From Amia ocellicauda (lineage: Eukaryota; Chordata; Actinopteri; Amiiformes; Amiidae): a stretch of 64,000 nt of DNA. This document shows, piece after piece, positions 37,359-47,369 of the stretch; within the stretch, counting starts at the first letter, position 1, and each line of letters opens with the position of its first letter. Below the pieces are notes generated by a model, which worked only from the letters and a program-made list of their open reading frames with translations, had not been told where the DNA came from and ran no database searches. The position numbers and the translations under genes are program-made. The stretch covers positions 1,088,501 to 1,152,500 of the forward strand of contig NC_089852.1 in the NCBI RefSeq assembly GCF_036373705.1. Direction: 5' to 3'.

Positions 37359-39020
37359 CTATCTCCACAAACATATATATGTGTGTTGAGGCTCAGTTAA
37401 CTCAGCAGTGTGGTACAGATGACACTGAGGAGTTGCCTTATCTGGGCCAGCTGGGCGGCATCGGGCCTCCAGGCTCTGGAAGCCGCTGCTGCGTAGCTGT
37501 GTGGCTGTGCTGGTCCCCGGCTGTCCGCTCTGCTGTGCTGGACGGGCCCTCTGGGGCCGGGGGCTGGGGGGTTTGCTCCTGGTCTCGAAGTGGGGGTGTG
37601 TGGGGTTTCGGCCCAGGGTTGTGTCCTTGAGGACCTTTGCGAAGATCCTCACACCCGTCTTGTTGAGGTGGACGTAGTCATACAGGTGATGTGGCTGGAT
37701 GTCTCGGTGGTGTGCCAGGTGGACGTTGGGGAGGAGGGCACATCTTCGGGACACTTCTGCGTTGATCTCCTGGATGATGTGCAGGGGCACGTCTGTGTGG
37801 GGCAGCAGTGTGGAGATGGTGATTTTGGCAGTTGGGAATTCCTCTGTGGCTTTCGTTGCCACCTGTCTCAGGGCTGAGGCCACATCGCCCCTACGGGCAC
37901 TCAGGTCGTTAGTGCCGGTGTGGATGAGGATGTGTTTGGCCTGGCACAGCCTCCTTTTGGAGAGCAGCTCCAGGGCTCTCTGTGCTGTCGAGCACCAAAG
38001 CTTTTTCACTTTTCGCCCAGGGAAGAGGCGCCTCTCATCCAGAAACTTCCCATTGGAGTCGCTCAGAATGACCACCTCTGCGTTGACCTGCCACTCCGGG
38101 TTTGCGTCGGGAGTGGTGGGGCCATCGGGTGTGTTTTGGGGGAGTGGCGTTTCAGGGGTTTGTGTATTAGTGGCAAGTCTGGTGATAGTGGGGGTGTCAG
38201 GAGTGGTGGGGAGTGTGGGTGGGTCAGTGGGTGCGTCAGTGGGTGCGTCAGGGGTTGGAGGTGTTGTGGGGTCAGTGCAGTGCAGTCTCTGTGCTCCAGT
38301 GCTGTGTAGCTCCTCTCTTAGCTCCTCCAGCTGGCTCTGCAGGCTCCTCAGCTGGCTGTGCTGGGGTGTCCTGGTCAGCTCCTCCCTCGCTCTGCGCAGC
38401 TCCGTCCTCAGAGTTTGGCTCTGCTCCTCCAGGTCTCTCACTGCTGGTCTCAGCTCATGGATCTCAGCCTTTTGCTGCATCTTTAGTCTGTGCATCTCAT
38501 CCCAGAGCTGATCGCACAAGGAGGTCTGGGCCAGGGTGCTCAGGGTCTGCTCCCTGAACTCCGCAAACTCCAGCACTGATAGGCATTCCTTTAGTGTTTT
38601 AATGTTGCTGGAGAGTTTTGGGGAGACAGGGGGGCAGTCTGTGGGAGATGGGGCACTGTCTGGCTCCATGTGGCTGGGGGCAGACTGCAGGGTGGCCGGC
38701 TCTGGCTCTTGTTTCTCTGCCTCAGTCTGCTGCTTTAAGGTGTGGAATCCGAGAGCGAATTGGTCCAGGCTGCTCTCGCTGCCCTGCACCATGATGGTCC
38801 CGTTGTGGTATACATTAAAAGTGAGCATCACACTGTCTGTGTCTTTCTCTACCAGCACTGAGATCTGTCTGCCTCTGCTAATGCCCCTCTTGTTGTTATT
38901 GGGGTATGTCTGGCACAGGGTTTTGTGAAAGGTGGTGTAGAACAGCAGATTGTTCTTGACCCTGTTTTCTCCTTTACCGGTGTAGTCTAGGATGAGGGTC
39001 TCAGGAGATGCTCTCATCAC
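37359..39020 (-). CDS. LINE ORF1 protein with SGNH/GDSL esterase domain
   Basis: An open frame of 553 residues; coding may begin slightly upstream, near 39060. The N-terminal part (residues 1-115) is an uncharacterised ORF1 domain. Residues 150-250 are rich in Leu, Glu, Arg and Gln with heptad-like spacing and likely form a coiled coil, which in this class mediates ORF1 multimers. A Pro/Thr-rich linker follows. The C-terminal esterase has VVILSDSNGKFLD (block I), [16 protein letters not shown] (block III, GxND) and YDYVHLNKTGV (block V, catalytic Asp and His). The frame is uninterrupted although ORF2 is broken. It is an element-encoded protein, not a host gene. Confidence 0.85.
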   Translation of the reverse strand: MMRASPETLILDYTGKGENRVKNNLLFYTTFHKTLCQTYPNNNKRGISRGRQISVLVEKDTDSVMLTFNVYHNGTIMVQGSESSLDQFALGFHTLKQQTEAEKQEPEPATLQSAPSHMEPDSAPSPTDCPPVSPKLSSNIKTLKECLSVLEFAEFREQTLSTLAQTSLCDQLWDEMHRLKMQQKAEIHELRPAVRDLEEQSQTLRTELRRAREELTRTPQHSQLRSLQSQLEELREELHSTGAQRLHCTDPTTPPTPDAPTDAPTDPPTLPTTPDTPTITRLATNTQTPETPLPQNTPDGPTTPDANPEWQVNAEVVILSDSNGKFLDERRLFPGRKVKKLWCSTAQRALELLSKRRLCQAKHILIHTGTNDLSARRGDVASALRQVATKATEEFPTAKITISTLLPHTDVPLHIIQEINAEVSRRCALLPNVHLAHHRDIQPHHLYDYVHLNKTGVRIFAKVLKDTTLGRNPTHPHFETRSKPPSPRPQRARPAQQSGQPGTSTATQLRSSGFQSLEARCRPAGPDKATPQCHLYHTAELTEPQHTYICLWR

Positions 39021-39467
39021 AGCTTGTTTGTAGTCCTTCTTAGCCTGTGCAGAGCGAATGTCTTCAGGGTATCGGATTTCAAAAGGCAGCTCTGCAGTCA
39101 GACTGCTGTTCGATAGATTTCTATCAGTCTCAGTGCAGTTGGGCTCTCTCCTACTGTCACTCTATTCAGATCGGAGCTCTGCATTTTCATTGGCTGAGTC
39201 AACTACTGAGAATGCTTATTTATTTTATTTATATATTTTTTTTGTTTAATTATTTGTCTCTATAGGTGAAAGGAGTTTTCTTCCTGAACTGTCTCTCTGC
39301 TTTCTTCTTTTTGTGTTTCTCTTAAAATTATTATTTTTTGAATACTTTTTCTTCTGAATTTCTATTCCATGTATTCTGTGTATGTTTATAGTGCTATATA
39401 TTCATTTGTAAATCACAAATTAAACCCGCTTATGTATAAAAACAAATGTTTTTTAGGAGCTCATATT

Positions 39468-39498
39468 CCTCTCTCCCTCTCTCTCTCTCTCACACACA

Positions 39499-39542
<44 letters not shown>

Positions 39543-39575
39543 CACACACACACACACTCTCTCTCTCAACCACTG
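39468..39575. repeat. (CT)n/(CA)n microsatellite at the LINE 5' flank
   Basis: CT repeats interrupted by CACACACA. The same type of repeat lies at 32195-32252 on the other side of the LINE. Confidence 0.9.
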
Positions 39576-39879
39576 TACCCCTCCATCTTAATTCAGATTT
39601 AGATCCTACACTGACAATATGAACGTCCTTTTCAGCTCTGCTGTTCTGTACCGGTAGTATACTGCACTGTGCTGTACTGTACTGTGCTCTAGTCTTAACC
39701 TGAGAAAAACTGAAATTTTTTCCAATTGATTAATGTTTTGCATGTTTTTATTATTGCATATCTGTTATTATACTGATGAAGACATATTTATTTTTGAGAA
39801 GCTAAAAAGTAGAGATATTTTATTACACCACACTCTTCTAACAGTCACTTACCAAACCTCACTTATATATCAGCCGTCA
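39576..39879. other. Intergenic, no feature recognised
   Basis: Short CTGTACTGTA words near 39645-39690, otherwise AT-rich unique sequence. Confidence 0.4.
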
Positions 39880-40305
39880 CAGGCAATTATCATTTAGAGA
39901 TACCTCTAAATAATTCCAGATATCTTCAAATATTTAAATCATTTAAAGATATCTGCAAATCATTTAGAGGTATCTTCAAATGACTTCCTGTATGTAGCCC
40001 AAGATTATCACTTCCTGTTAACTTGTTCATTAATTTCTATGTAACTGAATAAGGAAACAGGAAGTCATAATCTCAGCCAAAATACAGGAAGTCATTTGAA
40101 GATATCTCTAAATGATTTGCAGATATCTTTAAGTGATTTAGAGATATCTTCAAATCATTTAGAGATATCTGCAAATCATTTAGAGATATCTTTAAAAAGC
40201 ACCTTATTTAGATATCTCTAAATCGTTTGCAGATATCTCTAAATCATTTATAGATATATTTAAATGCATTTAGAGATATCTCTAAATGATAATTTGGCTT
40301 GCCAT
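39880..40305. mobile_element. Fold-back MITE-like palindrome next to ndufaf3
   Basis: The ends read GGCAATTATCATTTAGAGAT (39882) and, inverted, AAATGATAATTTGGCTTGCC. Inside, GATATC-centred palindromes (TTTAGAGATATCTCTAAA type) repeat at spacings of about 20-25 bases. The centre is a second inverted pair: ATGACTTCCTGTAT (39979) with ATACAGGAAGTCAT (40082), and CACTTCCTGTT (40010) with AACAGGAAGTC (40057). The loop is near 40020-40055. The right arm is longer through extra repeat copies. Confidence 0.8.
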
Positions 40306-40328
40306 ACTGGTGCAGTTCAGCACTCTCT

Positions 40329-40344
40329 CCGCAAGGTGGCAGCA
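40329..40344 (+). promoter_or_regulatory. CTCF-like site upstream of ndufaf3
   Basis: CCGCAAGGTGGCAGCA agrees well with the CTCF core (AGGTGGCAGC). It lies about 95 bases before the ndufaf3 ATG in GC-rich promoter sequence. It is a sequence match only. Confidence 0.45.
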
Positions 40345-40435
40345 CCGCCGAGCGTCTCCTCATCCCCGGCGTGTGTCACAGAAAGGCCGTCCCTCCCGCC
40401 CCTCTTCCCCGTCGCGCTGCAGTTCCGGGCGAGGC

Positions 40436-43400
40436 ATGGCGGTAGCGGGCTGTGCACGGGTGCTGTGCCGCGGAGCAGTGCAGGGTTTGCGGCTGGGACC
40501 GGCGGCGTCGCCCGCTTTCATCAGGTCAGCGTCAGTCTATAGATGAGCACCGCCTGTGTGTTTATGGCGGATATGAAAATATGTATGAAAGAATATCTCG
40601 CACAGACCCCGTGGCCGCAGAGAGCCGTGTCCGCTCCGCTGGGGGCACCGTGTGCGTCATCGCCTGTCCTGCAGCAGCTCTGTTGAGGTCAGAACTGGCC
40701 GCACAATACAGTGCGTCCCTGCGCGGCCCCTGTGGCGTCCAGTCACTCAGCCCCTGCTGTCGGGCTGGCAGGGCTCCGGGTCTGCTGGCTGTGGCTCCGG
40801 AGTGGCTCCGGAGTGGCTCCGGAGGTTCAGCTCCAGCTCCGGAGCGGCTCCGGCTCCAGCTGCTTTTAACCAACCCCGGCTCCGGAGCCACAAAAAACAT
40901 TGCAAACTAGGATGCGAACGTTATAAATAATGATTTATTTTTTACTTCCTTTATGTAAATAACCGTAAAAACAAAATATGAATGACAAACATCTGTTTAA
41001 CCATTCAAACATGAAAAAGTAGAAAACTGTAAAGATGTCTGTGGCAATCAGGGTTGCCAGCCGGCCAGGATTTTAGCGGTACTTGTACACTACATGGCCA
41101 ACAGTATGTGGACACCCCTTCTAATTAGTGTATCTGGCATGTGGGAGACTGAGCCCAGTCAAAGCTGGACCTCAATCCAATTGAGAATATGTGGAAAGAG
41201 TTGAACATTGCTGTTCACCAAAAGTCCCCATCCAACTTGATGGAGCTCGAGCAATTTTGCAAAGATGAATGGACAAACATTGCTGTGTCCAGATGTGCAC
41301 AGCTGGTAGAGACTTATACACAGAGACTCACGGCTGTAATTGCTGCCAAAGGTGACTCTACCAAATATTGACTGAAGGGGTGATTACTTATGCATTCAAT
41401 TATTTTCTGTTTTGTTTTTGTAATTAATTTCGAAAAAAATTCAGATATTTTTCACTTTGACATGTTCAGTGTTGATCAGTGGCAAAAACTCCTGATTTAA
41501 TCGATTCTGATTTCATTTTTGTAACACAACGACATGTGGAAAAGTCCAAGAGGGGACTACTTGAATACTTTTGAGAGCCACTGTGAAATCAAGCCACACA
41601 GCAACCCCATCCCACCTTTGGGATGAATGGAAAAGCTGACTGTAATCCTGGGCTGATGGCCCAACATTAGTGCCTGACCTCACTGATGCTCTTGTGGCTG
41701 AAATCTCCTCAACAATGTTCCAACATCTAGTGCAAAGCCTTCCCAGAAGATGTAATTGCATCAAAGGGAGGACCAACTCCATATTAATGCCCATGATTTT
41801 GAAATGAGATGTTTGACGAGCAGGTGTCCACATACTTTTGGCCATGTAGTGTATGTACTTTGACCCCCTGTCCAGTATTTTTGGAAGATGTCTGGTTATT
41901 TTAAGTACTGTAATCTATTGAATATGTCATTAAAAATGTTATCAGTGTACAATTTGCCCTGGAGTCCATTTGAAAAAAATAATTTCTGTGACCTACACTT
42001 AACACTAGAGCTTATGTAATACACATCTCTACAGCGTTTTAACTGCATAAACATGAAAATAAATAAGTTATAAATACATTTACCTAGAATAGCCAAAATC
42101 GGGTTATTTTCACCGGTCATTTAAATACATAATAACTCAAATATAACGCGTAATCCTGCCTGCCCTTTACAATACAATCAGTCTGGCGCTGCAGTGGCGA
42201 TCTCTACCTGTCTACAGTCTTTCATGTGCGTGAGAAACACATGCATTGTACAGCATTACAGTTGTAAACACGGATTGAAAACGGAGACTGAAGAGAGCTC
42301 GTTTTGGACATGCCATGTATGTGAACACGACTGATTCAGGGGCATCATCAGAGGAGGAGCATTTATTGGGATGCTGTATATTCATGGAGTAAAAGTGTCA
42401 CCTGGCGAGGCTGTCACAATGCAGTGTGAGTACGAGCTCCTGCAGGGAAAGAGCAGAGACTGTCCTGTGTGACTGTACGAGCTGTCAGGTATGCAGGCTA
42501 AATATATAGTCAACAGTTTATTGAAATACACTGATTTTATTCACTGTAGCTTTGTATGTTGAAAACAGAGTTTACACAGTGTTGAAAATGTTTACTTTAG
42601 TGTATAATTATGTTTTGATAAATGCAATAGTTATTTTTGAATTATGAAATATTGCTTTTGAGCATTATTCCAATATTTACGTTTACACTTGTTTCATTCT
42701 CTTATTGTTTGCTGTTTTTGAGCTTTTTGCTTATTGTAGGCTATATAGTTGTTTATGTTTTGACTGCAGTGTGCGCGTTTAGAAAAAAGTGATTTGTTCT
42801 TGCATTAGAGTGTAAGTTTCATCTGTATTAATGTTTTGATGCAGGTGTATTAATTAAGGTTGTGGCCCGTGAATACATTTGTGAACACTCGAATGGCCCT
42901 GGATAGGAAAAAGGTTCCCCACCCCTGATTTAGGCAGATGAAGAATTTGGTTGGATTAAAATAATTTGGAAAAAGTTAAAACTTTAGAGTTAAAATTGAC
43001 TTTACTTCTTTTGCAAGTGGTTTATGAGAGATGCCCTGAGATTATAGAATCACTTCTTGAAAGTGAGAGGTGTGAGAAAGTGAAGGTGTCATACAATTAC
43101 AATTAATACAAAATAATGTATTATGTATTAATAGCTGGAATGAGAACTGATCTTAATTTATAACCCCCAACACACAACAATACCTATGAAGTTACATATT
43201 TTGTTAATTTAAGAAAACTGGACTTAATATCTGGGTAATGGAAGGGGGAGAGAGTGGAGCAGCTCCATGACCTCAGCTCCAGCACTGCCAGCTCCAGCTC
43301 CGGCTCCAGAGCACAACTAACAAAAACTGTCCAGCTCCGCTCCGGCTCTGGGTCCTGGAGCTGGTGCACGGCCAACCCTACCTGCCTGTATAAGCCTCAT

Positions 43401-46400
43401 CCCCCTCTAACCTGTCCATTCACCCCTTTATCCTACCCTCCTATCAGTTTTTCTCTCCGCACCCACCTTCTCTTTCTCCCTCCATCTCATTCTCTTCACT
43501 CACCCCCTCTCCCTCAAGGTGTTTTCTTGTTGTCCCCCCAGTGCTCATGTGGTTTGACCTTGTCCCCCTCCACCCCAGCAGCCCCCCGCAGTGCCGCTCG
43601 CACCGCCTGACCCCCGGCGATGATGAGATGTACCAGCGGACCACCGTGTCGGTGATGCAGAAGGAGGGGGGGTCGGTTCTGATCCAGAGCTACAGCCCCC
43701 GCGGCTTCACTGTGGACGGGAACCGAGTGCTGGGCCCCTGCGCCTTGCTGCCCCCCGCCATCCTGCAATGGAACGTCAGTGCTAGGGGGGACATCTGTGT
43801 GTCTGTATTGTGTGTCTGTTGTCACTCTTTCAGTCTCTGTGTGTCTGTTGTCTCTCTCTGTGTCTGTTCTCAGTCTGTGTGTCTGTTGTCTCTCTGTGCA
43901 TCTGTTGTCTGTGCGTCTCTCTGCGTCTGTTGTCTGTGTGTCTGCATCTCTCTCTGTGCGTCTGTTGTCTCTCTGCGTCTGTTGTCTGTGCGTCTCTCTC
44001 TGTGCGTCTCTCTCTGTGCGTCTGTCGTGTGTCTGCATCTCTCTCTGCGTCTGTTGTCTCTGTGCGTCTGTTGTCTGTGTGTCTGCATCTCTCTGTGCGT
44101 CTGTTGTCTCTCTGTGCATCTGTTGTCTGTGTGTCTGCGTCTCTCTGTGCATCTGTTGTCTGTGCGACTGTGCATCTCTCTCTGCGTCTGTTGTCTCTCT
44201 GTGCGTCTGTTGTCTGTGTGTCTGTGCGTCTCTCTCTGTGCGTCTGTTGTCTGTGTGTCTGCATCTCTCTGTGCGTCTGTTGTCTGTGCGTCTCTCTCTG
44301 TGCGTCTGTTGTCTCTGTTGTCTGTGTGTCTGCATCTCTCTCTGCGTCTTGTCTGTGTGTCTGTGCGTCTCTCTCTGTGCGTCTGTTGTCTCTCTGTGCG
44401 TCTGTTGTCTGTGCGTCTCTCTGCGTCTGTTGTCTGTGCGTCTCTCTGTGCGTCTGTTGTCTCTGTGCGTCTGTTGTCTGTGTGTCTGTGCGTCTCTCTG
44501 TGCATCTGTTGTCTCTCTGTGCGTCTGTTGTCTGTGTGTCTGTGCGTCTCTCTCTGTGCATCTGTTGTCTTGTGCGTCTGTTGTCTGTGCGTCTCTGTGC
44601 GTCTGTTGTCTGTGTGTCTGCATCTCTCTCTGTGCGTCTGTTGTCACTGTGCGTCTGTTGTCTGTGCGTCTCTCTGCGTCTGTTGTCTGTGCGTCTCTCT
44701 GTGCGTCTGTGCGTCTCTCTGTGCGTCTGTTGTCTGTGCGACTGTGCATCTCTCTCTGTGCGTCTGTTGTCTCTCTATGCGTCTGTTGTCTGTGTGTCTG
44801 CGTCTGTTGTGTGTCTGCATCTCTCTCTGTGCGTCTGTTGTCTCTCTGCGTCTGTTGTCTGTGCGTCTCTCTCTGTGCGTCTGTTGTCTCTCTGTGCGTC
44901 TGTTGTCTGTGTGTCTGCGTCTGTTGTCTGTGTCTGCATCTCTCTCTGTGCGCCTGTTGTCTCTGTGCGTCTCTCTCTCTGTGCGTCTCTCTCTCTGTGC
45001 GTCTGTTGTGTGTCTGCATCTCTCTCTGTGCGTCTTGTCTCTCTGTGCATCTGTTGTCGGTGCGTGTCTGTGCATCTGTTGTCTGTGTGTCTGTGCATCT
45101 CTGTGCGTCTGTTGTCTGCGTCTCTCTGTGCGTCTGTTGTCTCTCTGTGCGTCTGTTGTCTGTGTCTGTGCGTCTCTCTCTGTGCGTCTGTTGTCTCTGT
45201 GCGTCTGTTGTCTGTGTGTCTGCATCTCTCTCTGCGTCTGTTGTCTGCGTGTCTCTGCGTCTGTTGTCTGTGCGACTGTGCATCTCTCTCTGTGCGTCTG
45301 TTGTCTGTGTCTGTGCGTCTCTCTCTGTGCGTCTGTTCTCTCTGTGCATCTGTTGTCTGTGTGTCTGTGCATCTCTCTGTGCGTCTGTTGTCTGTGCGTC
45401 TCTCTGCGTCTGTTGTCTGTGCGTCTCTCTGTGCGTCTGTTGTCTCTCTGTGCGTCTGTTGTGTGTGTCTGTGCGTCTCTCTCTGTGCGTCTGTTGTCTC
45501 TCTGTGCGTCTGTTGTCTGTGTGTCTGTGTCTTGTCTGTGTCTGCATCTCTCTCTGTGCGCCTGTTGTCTCTGTGCGTCTCTCTCTCTGTGCGTCTCTCT
45601 CTCTGTGCGTCTGTTGTGTGTCTGCATCTCTCTCTGTGCGTCTTGTCTCTCTGTGCATCTGTTGTCTGTGCGTCTCTGTGCATCTGTTGTCTGTGTGTCT
45701 GTGCATCTCTGTGCGTCTGTTGTCTGCGTCTCTCTGTGCGTCTGTTGTCTGTGTCTGTGCGTCTCTCTCTGTGCGTCTGTTGTCTGTGTGTCTCTCTCTG
45801 TGCGCCTGTTGTCTCTCTGTACGTCTGTTGTCTGTGTGTCTGCATCTCCCTGTGCGTCTGTTGTCTGTGCGTCTCTCTCTGTGCGTCTGTTGTCTGTGTG
45901 TCTGCATCTCTCTCTGTGCGCCTGTTGTCTGTGCGACTCTCTCTCTGTGCGTCTGTTGTCTGTGTCTGCATCTCTCTCTGTGCGTCTGTTGTCTCTCTGT
46001 GCATCTGTTGTCTGTGCGTCTGTTGTCTGCGTCTCTGTCTGTGCGTCTGTTGTCTGTGCGTGTCTCTGTGCGTCTATTGTCTGCGTCTCTGTCTGTGCGT
46101 GTCTCTGTGTGTCTGTTGTCTCTCTGTGTGTCTGTTGTCAGTCTGTGTGCCTGTCTCTCTGTGCTGTTTCACCCTCTCTCTCTCCCTCCCCCTGCAGGTG
46201 GGCAGTTATAAGAACATCACAGAGGACAGCCTGGCCCTGTTTTACCTCCTTGAACCCAGGATAGGTGAGACTGAACTCAGCTGTACCGTTCTATACCTAC
46301 ATAAAGCACCTAGATCACCACACCTGTACCTGACAGTCCAGCACCTGCAAGAATGACCGGACAGACTGCTATCGGTCCACCCCTCTCCCTAACCCCCCCG

Positions 46401-46910
46401 CCCTCTCTATCCTTCCTAATTCTACCCCTCTTTCTCTCAATTCATTCTCTGAGAATCATATGTAAATGAGGTTTATTATCATGACTGATGTCCACTACTC
46501 TCTCCTGACTGAGGAACAGGCGATAGGAAGCATTAAAAAAATCAATAAAATCCCCCCCGCTACCTTCCCCCTCAGAGATCCTGGTTCTGGGCACGGGCGC
46601 GCGGGTCGAGAGGGTGGACCCGGTGGTTCTGAGGTTCATGAGGAAGAAGGGGATCGCGGTGGAGGTGCAGGACACGGTGAGGGGGGCCTCGAGACTGTAC
46701 TGTGATGTCATAAAGGACAATGGGTGGGGGGTGCACATAATATACACCTGGGATTTCACTGTCCGCTTCAATGGATTTGTATTTATTTTATCTTTCTTTC
46801 TTCCTCCTCAGCCCAATGCCTGCGCAACCTTTAACATCCTGTCCACTGAGCGGCGAGTGGTGGCAGCCGGCCTGATCCCGCCCCCCAGCGCTGGGTGGGA
46901 CGCAGAGTAG
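40436..46910 (+). CDS. ndufaf3: ndufaf3, mitochondrial complex I assembly factor 3 (complete, 5 exons)
   Basis: Assembly factor for NADH:ubiquinone oxidoreductase. In mammals it acts with NDUFAF4 in early Q-module/membrane-arm assembly at the inner mitochondrial membrane. Exons: 40436-40524, 43579-43774, 46198-46264, 46576-46676, 46812-46910. The sum is 552 bases, 183 residues plus stop; human has 184. Exon 1 encodes an Arg-rich, acid-free presequence ([20 protein letters not shown]) typical of a mitochondrial targeting peptide. Diagnostic stretches are [63 protein letters not shown] and [20 protein letters not shown]. Phases close at every junction. The exon 2 acceptor at 43578 was chosen over 43540 because only it keeps the frame with exon 1. 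Intron 1 holds transposon debris and intron 2 a 2.4-kb minisatellite. Confidence 0.95.
40790..43375. repeat. Paired GCTCCGGCTCCAG-rich arms in ndufaf3 intron 1
   Basis: The left arm (40790-40890) and right arm (43250-43375) share CAGCTCCAGCTCCGG and GCTCCGGCTCCAG words. They enclose about 2.4 kb, including a Tc1 element and an AGGTTCCCCACCCCTG word near 42910 of the kind seen at hAT ends. This could be a large non-autonomous element, but no matching terminal repeat or target duplication was proven. The rest of 41852-43250 shows no coding signal. Confidence 0.4.
41088..41851. mobile_element. Tc1-like inverted-repeat element with a second Tc1 fragment nested in it
   Basis: The ends read CACTACATGGCCAACAGTAT and, inverted, ATACTTTTGGCCATGTAGTG, with TA on each outer side. 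From about 41165 to 41582 lies a piece of a different Tc1. It encodes a transposase C-terminus ([33 protein letters not shown], ending at 41371), then the terminal sequence GAATACTTTTGAGAGCCACT shared with 16200-16226. Host-element transposase C-terminal remnants follow at 41600-41820. Confidence 0.8.
43795..46180. repeat. 2.4-kb CTCTGTGCGTCTGTTGTCTG minisatellite in ndufaf3 intron 2
   Basis: Tandem variants of TCTCTCTGTGCGTCTGTTGT with TGTGTGTCTGCATC modules fill the intron from 20 bases after the exon 2 donor to about 20 bases before the exon 3 acceptor. Very long open frames on both strands (Cys/Val/Ser-rich on plus, Arg/Gln/Thr-rich on minus, up to about 900 codons) are artefacts. Confidence 0.95.
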
Positions 46911-47159
46911 CAGCAATTGGCTGATCGTGATGCTCACCCCTGCTGCGATTGGCCGATTGTGTCACTCACCCGAGCTGCAGACTGTCAGTACCGAACTGTA
47001 GGGGGTGGGAGGGGGATAGACCCTACCTCCCTGAATCCAGAAACCAAGGGGCAGAGGTCCATTCTCCTGGGGTCGTCTCTCAGGACTCCAGCGCAGCGGT
47101 CAGTGGGGCCCTGTGAGGCCCCTGTCCCGCGCTCTGGACACTGTACTGTACGGTGTGCA

Positions 47160-47165
47160 ATTAAA
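47160..47165 (+). terminator. ndufaf3: ndufaf3 polyadenylation signal ATTAAA
   Basis: ATTAAA lies 250 bases after the stop codon and is followed by TGTGTTTCTG and a TGTGTGTGTG run, a usual downstream GU-rich element. Confidence 0.7.
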
Positions 47166-47369
47166 GACTTTGTGTTTCTGTACGGGTCTTGGTCTGGCTT
47201 GACAACAACAGTGTGTGTGTGTTTCATGTCTTGCTGCAGTTGTGGTAGTAATAAGTATTAGCAATATTAGTAACAGAAGTAAAGAAAATACAACTTCAGA
47301 ACTATTACAAGTGTGTGGAACAGGTCAAAGTATTGTACTTCAATCCAAGGTTTAGTTGAGGGCAAATGG

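Larger units (their letters stand above)
32253..39467 (-). mobile_element. Near full-length CR1/L2-like LINE carrying a nested Tc1
   Basis: On the minus strand the element starts near 39467 (shared 5' word TTAGGAGCTCATATT). It has an ORF1 with an SGNH esterase (37359-39020) and an ORF2 with endonuclease, reverse transcriptase and zinc knuckle (32298-35930). It ends in a 3' tail of AATTCAAATTC words at 32253-32275. A Tc1 element (36021-37241) sits between the ORFs. Without it the LINE is about 6.0 kb. Both flanks are CT/CA microsatellite, so target duplications cannot be defined. An esterase ORF1 is known from CR1/L2-type elements, which supports the class. Confidence 0.9.

Noticed and set aside
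37699-38511. 270-codon plus-strand frame
   Set aside because: Shadow of the LINE ORF1 esterase frame on the minus strand.
43541-43578. Upstream acceptor at 43540 for ndufaf3 exon 2
   Set aside because: Joining exon 1 there gives an early stop. The acceptor at 43578 keeps the frame and the family sequence.
43514-46356. Open frames of 797-907 codons on both strands
   Set aside because: They are produced by the ndufaf3 intron 2 minisatellite. The first and last parts include genuine ndufaf3 exon codons, which are annotated by exon instead.
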